Source: an uncultured Clostridia bacterium
GTDB taxonomy: Bacteria > Bacillota > Clostridia > Oscillospirales > CAG-272
Length of the DNA stretch: 33,956 nt
Reading direction: 5' to 3'
Assembly: GCA_947632285.1 (NCBI GenBank)
Contig: CANROT010000009.1
Span: 1-33,956, forward strand
Shown: positions 30,705-33,956 of the stretch, piece by piece
Layout of the letters: every line of letters begins with the position of its first letter
Position numbering within the stretch: position 1 is the first letter of the stretch
Notes under the pieces: model-generated
Databases searched by the model: none
What the model saw: the letters and a program-made list of their open reading frames with translations, nothing else
Told to the model about the DNA's origin: nothing
Program-made: the position numbers and the translations under genes

Positions 30705-32099
30705 TTATTTTCTTCTCTTTCTGTGGTGCATTATCTTCTCGGGCGCGGGGTCCGTCAGCAGTCTGCCGCCGCCGAGCAGCGTGTTCGTCAGTATGCCGAG
30801 AATGAGCGCGCAGGCGACCTTCGTTATCGTCACCGCGCCTATCGTTATTTCGAGCCCGCCGATGCCGGAGATAAGGATAACGGCGACCGTGAACAGGTTG
30901 CGGTTGTCCTCAAGATCGACCTTCTGCACCATTTTCAGACCCGAAACGGCGATGAAGCCGTAGAGCGAGATGCAGACGCCGCCCATCACGCAGGACGGTA
31001 TCGTCGCCAGGAACGTCGAGAACGGGGCGACGAACGAGATAAGTATAGCCATGACCGCGGTGCCGAGTATCGTTGCGACGGACGCGTTTCCGCTGATCGC
31101 GACGCAGCCGACGGATTCACCGTATGTCGTGTTCGGGCAGCCGCCGAAGATGGCGCCCGCGATGGAACCGACGCCGTCACCGAGCAGCGTTCTGTGAAGG
31201 CCCGGATCCTCGAGCAGGTCTTGCTCGATTATCGAGGAGAGGTTCTTGTGGTCCGCGATGTGCTCCGCGAAGACGACGAACGCCACGGGGATATATGCGA
31301 CCGCGATAGTCGCGATATATGAGCCGATGGAGCCGACGCTGCCGAATTTGAACGGCTCGCGGAAAATGCCGAGGAACGTGAAATCGGGGTACCACTGCAT
31401 CGAGGTAAATTTCGAAAAATCAATGATCTGCAGCGCCGGGTTCCCGTCGTATATGCCGATAACGGTGAAGATCGCCGCAACGGCGTATCCGGCGACGATG
31501 CCGATGATGAACGGGATCATCTTCAGCATCTTTTTGCCGTAAACGGAGCATATCATCGTCACGGCGAGCGTTATGAGGCCACAGAGTATGCAGAGGTAAA
31601 CGGAGGCGGTCGGGTTGCCGTTGCTGTCAAGCACCGAGCCGGACTGCAGGTCGCCGATCGCGTTGCCGGAGAGCGACAGCCCGATGATCGCGACCGTCGG
31701 CCCGATGACGGAGGCGGGCATGAGCTTGTTTATCCATGCGACGCCCGCAAATTTGACGACGAGCGCTATCACGACGTACACAAGCCCCGCGAAGAGCGCG
31801 CCGAGTATCAGCCCGAGATAACCGACCGACATCGAGACGCCCCCTGCGAACGCCGCCGTCATCGAGCCGATGAACGCGAACGACGAGCCGAGGAAGACGG
31901 GGCTCTTGAATTTTGTGAAGAGCAGGTACACTATCGTGCCGACGCCCGCTCCGAAGAGCGCGGCGGAGGCGGACATTCCGTTTCCGATGATGCGCGGGAC
32001 CGCGATCGTCGCCGCCATGATCGCCAAAAGCTGCTGGAGCGAGAAAATGACGAGCTGTCCGAACTTAGGTCTGTCCTTTACACCGTAGACGAGTTTCAT
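30705..32099 (-). CDS. uraA: Uracil/xanthine permease (UraA/PyrP)
   Basis: The 464-residue protein belongs to the NCS2 nucleobase symporters, with 14 spans. The substrate residues sit in AEHIADH (Glu in span 8) and GGCPNTTYGESVG (Glu in span 10), the set found in uracil permeases. An N-terminal QQLLAIMAATIAVP segment matches UraA. Start ATG 32099 follows AAAGGA with suitable spacing; the upstream ATG at 32126 lacks a site. The gene follows pyrR by 61 bases, which supports uracil as substrate. The pyrR-uraA leader contains an attenuator. Confidence 0.95.
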   Translation of the reverse strand: MKLVYGVKDRPKFGQLVIFSLQQLLAIMAATIAVPRIIGNGMSASAALFGAGVGTIVYLLFTKFKSPVFLGSSFAFIGSMTAAFAGGVSMSVGYLGLILGALFAGLVYVVIALVVKFAGVAWINKLMPASVIGPTVAIIGLSLSGNAIGDLQSGSVLDSNGNPTASVYLCILCGLITLAVTMICSVYGKKMLKMIPFIIGIVAGYAVAAIFTVIGIYDGNPALQIIDFSKFTSMQWYPDFTFLGIFREPFKFGSVGSIGSYIATIAVAYIPVAFVVFAEHIADHKNLSSIIEQDLLEDPGLHRTLLGDGVGSIAGAIFGGCPNTTYGESVGCVAISGNASVATILGTAVMAILISFVAPFSTFLATIPSCVMGGVCISLYGFIAVSGLKMVQKVDLEDNRNLFTVAVILISGIGGLEITIGAVTITKVACALILGILTNTLLGGGRLLTDPAPEKIMHHRKRRK

Positions 32100-32160
32100 T
32101 TTGTGTTTTTCCTTTCGTTTTTTCATTTATAATCACCCGCGAGCGGGTCATTACCTGATA

Positions 32161-32697
32161 TCAGAGCTCCGAGAGCAGGACGCGGAGCTCCCCGTCCGTC
32201 TCCGGGACGTGAACGTCGACTCTCTCGGAGCGCGCGGTCGGGACGTTCCTGCCGACAAAATCCGGACGCAGCGGCAGCTCTCTGTGGCCGCGGTCGATGA
32301 GCACGGCGAGCATTATCCTGTCCGGCCGCCCGTGCGCGAACACGCACTCGATTGCGGCGCGCACCGTGCGCCCCGTGTACATGACGTCGTCAACGAGGAC
32401 GACCCGCTTCCCGTCCGGGCCCTCGGGAATGAACGTCTCGCCCCCGTCCGGGAGGATCGGGGAGCATTGAATATCGTCGCGGTAGCGCGTGACGTCGATA
32501 TATCCGACGGGGACGCGGACGCCCTCAAAGCTCATTATGTTCTCGGCGATCATGCGGGAAAGCGGCACCCCGCGCCGCTTTATGCCGAGCAGCAAGAGCC
32601 CGTCCGTCCCGCCGTTCCGCTCGATGATCTCGTGCGTTATCCTTCGGACCGAACGCAGAACGGCGCCTTCGTCCATGAGCTCAGCCTTTATCCCCAT
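32161..32697 (-). CDS. pyrR: Bifunctional pyr operon regulator / uracil phosphoribosyltransferase PyrR
   Basis: The 178-residue protein is the usual size for PyrR and has the PRPP-binding loop VVLVDDVMYTGRTVRAA (about residues 91-107). The N-terminal GIKRRGVPL and IDVTRYRDD segments are as in the family. PyrR binds UMP and the leader RNA to promote termination, and also makes UMP from uracil. ATG 32697 is preceded by GGAG at six bases. The gene leads the pyrR-uraA pair; other pyr genes are not in the window. The small hairpin at 32137-32150 lies before uraA. Confidence 0.93.
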   Translation of the reverse strand: MGIKAELMDEGAVLRSVRRITHEIIERNGGTDGLLLLGIKRRGVPLSRMIAENIMSFEGVRVPVGYIDVTRYRDDIQCSPILPDGGETFIPEGPDGKRVVLVDDVMYTGRTVRAAIECVFAHGRPDRIMLAVLIDRGHRELPLRPDFVGRNVPTARSERVDVHVPETDGELRVLLSEL

Positions 32698-32707
32698 AGC
32701 ACACTCC

Positions 32708-32795
32708 AAAAAAGAAGATCCTGCCCCCGGCAGGATCAGACGAAACTATTCACGGCGCGCGGACGCGGCAGGATATATTCGGTTGATCTTGCCGG
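32708..32795 (-). promoter_or_regulatory. Attenuator leader of pyrR-uraA
   Basis: On the minus-strand transcript, GATCCTGCC (32737-32729 complement) pairs with GGCAGGATC (32725-32717 complement) around three bases and is followed by TTCTTTTTT, an intrinsic terminator just before the pyrR ribosome site. Upstream CCGGCAAGATC (32795-32785) can pair with GATCCTGCCGG at 10 of 11 positions and so act as antiterminator. I do not see the consensus PyrR-binding loop (GAGAGG-type) that would be expected. Confidence 0.78.
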
Positions 32796-32829
32796 CATCA
32801 CAGTACCGACTTAAAAATTTACCGCTACC

Positions 32830-32858
32830 ATAATACCACACAAAAACCGATTTGTAAA
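32830..32858 (-). promoter_or_regulatory. Sigma-A promoter of pyrR-uraA
   Basis: On the minus strand: TTTACA (32853-32858), 17 bp, TATTAT (32830-32835). It starts a leader of about 125 bases. Confidence 0.75.
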
Positions 32859-32891
32859 GCGCGCCGAGGTGATTTTTTGCCGATTTTCGGC

Positions 32892-32922
32892 AAAAAAAGG
32901 GGAACCGCGTCATGCGGTCCCC
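32892..32922 (-). terminator. Intrinsic terminator overlapping the end of the methionine sulfoxide reductase gene
   Basis: On the minus strand GGGGACCGC pairs with GCGGTTCCCC around ATGAC, then T7 (32898-32892). The stop codon of the reductase gene lies in the loop. Confidence 0.88.
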
Positions 32923-33407
32923 ATAATTCTTTCTTCGATCATGCTGACGGCGTCCGTCAGCCCGTCCCTGTCCGCGTCCGTGAAGTACGCGGGGACGACG
33001 GAATCCATGTCGAGCACGCCCCAGACATCGCCGTCCGGCGCCTTTATCGGGACAACGAGCTCGGAGTGCGTGTTGCAGTCACAGGCGATGTGTCCCTCGA
33101 AGCACTCGACCTCGTCAACGACGATCGCCTCGCATTTTTTCCACGCCGTCCCGCAGACGCCGCGCCCGTATCCGATCCTTGTGACGGCGGGCCTCCCCTG
33201 GAACGGGCCGAGCACGAGCTCCCCGCCCGAAACGATGTAGAACCCGACCCAGTTCACGCGGTCAAACGCCTGCGCGAGCACGGACGAGAAATTCGCGAGA
33301 ACCGCCGTCAGATCCGGCTCCCCGTCCGTGTATATGCGGAGCTGTTCCTTCAGCATTCGATAAAATTCCGGCTTAGGCTCGGGATAGTTTACCTCGATAT
33401 AACTCAT
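32910..33407 (-). CDS. msrC: Free methionine-(R)-sulfoxide reductase (GAF domain)
   Basis: The 165-residue protein is a single GAF domain of the fRMsr type. The core GRGVCGTAW (Cys85) and FEGHIACDCNTHSELVVPI (in part; Cys109) hold the catalytic and resolving cysteines; Cys92 and Cys102 are also near. It reduces free methionine R-sulfoxide with thioredoxin. The start ATG 33407 follows AAAGAGG, only ten bases from the sortase stop, so the two are co-transcribed. A terminator hairpin overlaps its stop. Confidence 0.92.
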   Translation of the reverse strand: MSYIEVNYPEPKPEFYRMLKEQLRIYTDGEPDLTAVLANFSSVLAQAFDRVNWVGFYIVSGGELVLGPFQGRPAVTRIGYGRGVCGTAWKKCEAIVVDEVECFEGHIACDCNTHSELVVPIKAPDGDVWGVLDMDSVVPAYFTDADRDGLTDAVSMIEERIMGTA

Positions 33408-33417
33408 TTTTGCCTCT

Positions 33418-33956
33418 TTATCCGCGCTTTACCGCCTGGACGACCCAGCGCGTCGCGAACCCGTATGCCGGGCAGGTCGAGAGCGTTATGATCTCGTCGT
33501 CAACGGTCGGGACGATGCCCGCGTTGAATACCGAATTATTGAGCGAGAAGTCGATGAACTCCTGCTTGTCCTCGTCGTCGAGGAACGTCACCCGGTATGT
33601 CAGCCCGGACGTGCTGACCTCGTATGCCGCGTATATCTCGTAGACCTCGACGCCCTTGTTCGTCATGATATAGACGTTCGGGTGCGCGTCGCGGTACGCC
33701 TTCGTCGTGTAGTTCTTGAGATCGCCGAACATCGTGCTGTCATTCATGCGGTGCCCGTATATGATCGTGTTGAAATTGCTGAAATCGGGGCTGCACATGC
33801 ACTCCATGAATATCGTTCCGGCAATGCTGTACGTCCCCCTCCAGCTGCGGCGCAGGTAGTAGTCGTTGTCCTTATAATAAATGATGGGATAACATATACC
33901 CGTGTCGGTGACGTATATAAAGCCGATAACGTCGCTGTTCAGCGCCTGTATGGCTC
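33418..33956 (-). CDS. srtB: Class B sortase (partial, N-terminus outside window)
   Basis: The visible 178 residues are the C-terminal catalytic domain of a class B sortase. It begins with the family segment ALNSDVIGFIYVTDTGICYP, then DNDYYL, GTIFMECMCSPDFS, the catalytic His in IIYGHRM, the catalytic Cys in ITLSTCPAY and Arg in ATRWVVQ. Sortase B enzymes attach proteins with NPQTN-like motifs to peptidoglycan or build pili. No substrate gene is visible in the window; the 5' end and signal anchor lie beyond the right edge. Confidence 0.92.
   Translation of the reverse strand, partial: AIQALNSDVIGFIYVTDTGICYPIIYYKDNDYYLRRSWRGTYSIAGTIFMECMCSPDFSNFNTIIYGHRMNDSTMFGDLKNYTTKAYRDAHPNVYIMTNKGVEVYEIYAAYEVSTSGLTYRVTFLDDEDKQEFIDFSLNNSVFNAGIVPTVDDEIITLSTCPAYGFATRWVVQAVKRG

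Overview
The window is 34 kb of GC-rich, gene-dense DNA from an anaerobic, spore-forming member of the Clostridia, probably a gut Oscillospiraceae or Christensenellales relative. The evidence is a cotJABC spore-coat operon, the three [FeFe]-hydrogenase maturases with their small regulator, a bile-salt-hydrolase-type enzyme, a class B sortase, TldD/TldE, and perfect TTGACA-N17-TATAAT promoters. Taxonomy is inferred from gene content only. No rRNA, tRNA, CRISPR array, prophage or insertion sequence is visible.

Left part (1-4.6 kb). A MerR regulator (cut by the window edge) diverges from a secreted hypothetical protein. Next is a strong promoter and a yybP-ykoY (Mn2+-type) riboswitch with its own terminator, in front of an OadB-type carboxylate-decarboxylase beta subunit and a 48-residue OadG-like membrane peptide. 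A CNNM/CorC-type membrane protein follows.

4.6-12.2 kb, all minus strand. An AraD epimerase, then response regulator, ABC ATPase, ABC permease, histidine kinase (frameshifted) and an M48 membrane protease form a likely envelope-stress or peptide-resistance module. To its right lies a MarR-MATE efflux operon whose operator sits inside the promoter spacer. The MATE gene also carries a one-base frameshift.

12.3-20 kb, mainly plus strand. This holds cotJA-cotJB-cotJC, a small conserved hypothetical on the minus strand, a second MATE exporter, a broken coding fragment, a two-TM zinc-ribbon protein, a protein with five exact 13-residue acidic repeats, and a calcium-type P-type ATPase.

20-26.7 kb. 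An AI-2E family permease and a choloylglycine hydrolase form a tight pair. They converge on the maturation operon TM1266-hydE-hydG-hydF on the minus strand. Its leader contains a terminator and a competing antiterminator just ahead of the first gene. hydG carries a one-base insertion.

26.7-34 kb. A stand-alone RNA gene (promoter, long rod with a symmetric internal bubble, terminator) has 6S RNA architecture. Then come TldE/TldD, a DMP19-like protein, pyrR-uraA with an attenuator leader, a free methionine sulfoxide reductase, and the 3' part of a sortase B gene.

Two window-wide features stand out. A family of four near-perfect 36-40 bp palindromes, three with a shared one-sided tail, sits at gene 3' ends. 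Three genes are broken by small indels, which may be sequencing error rather than biology.
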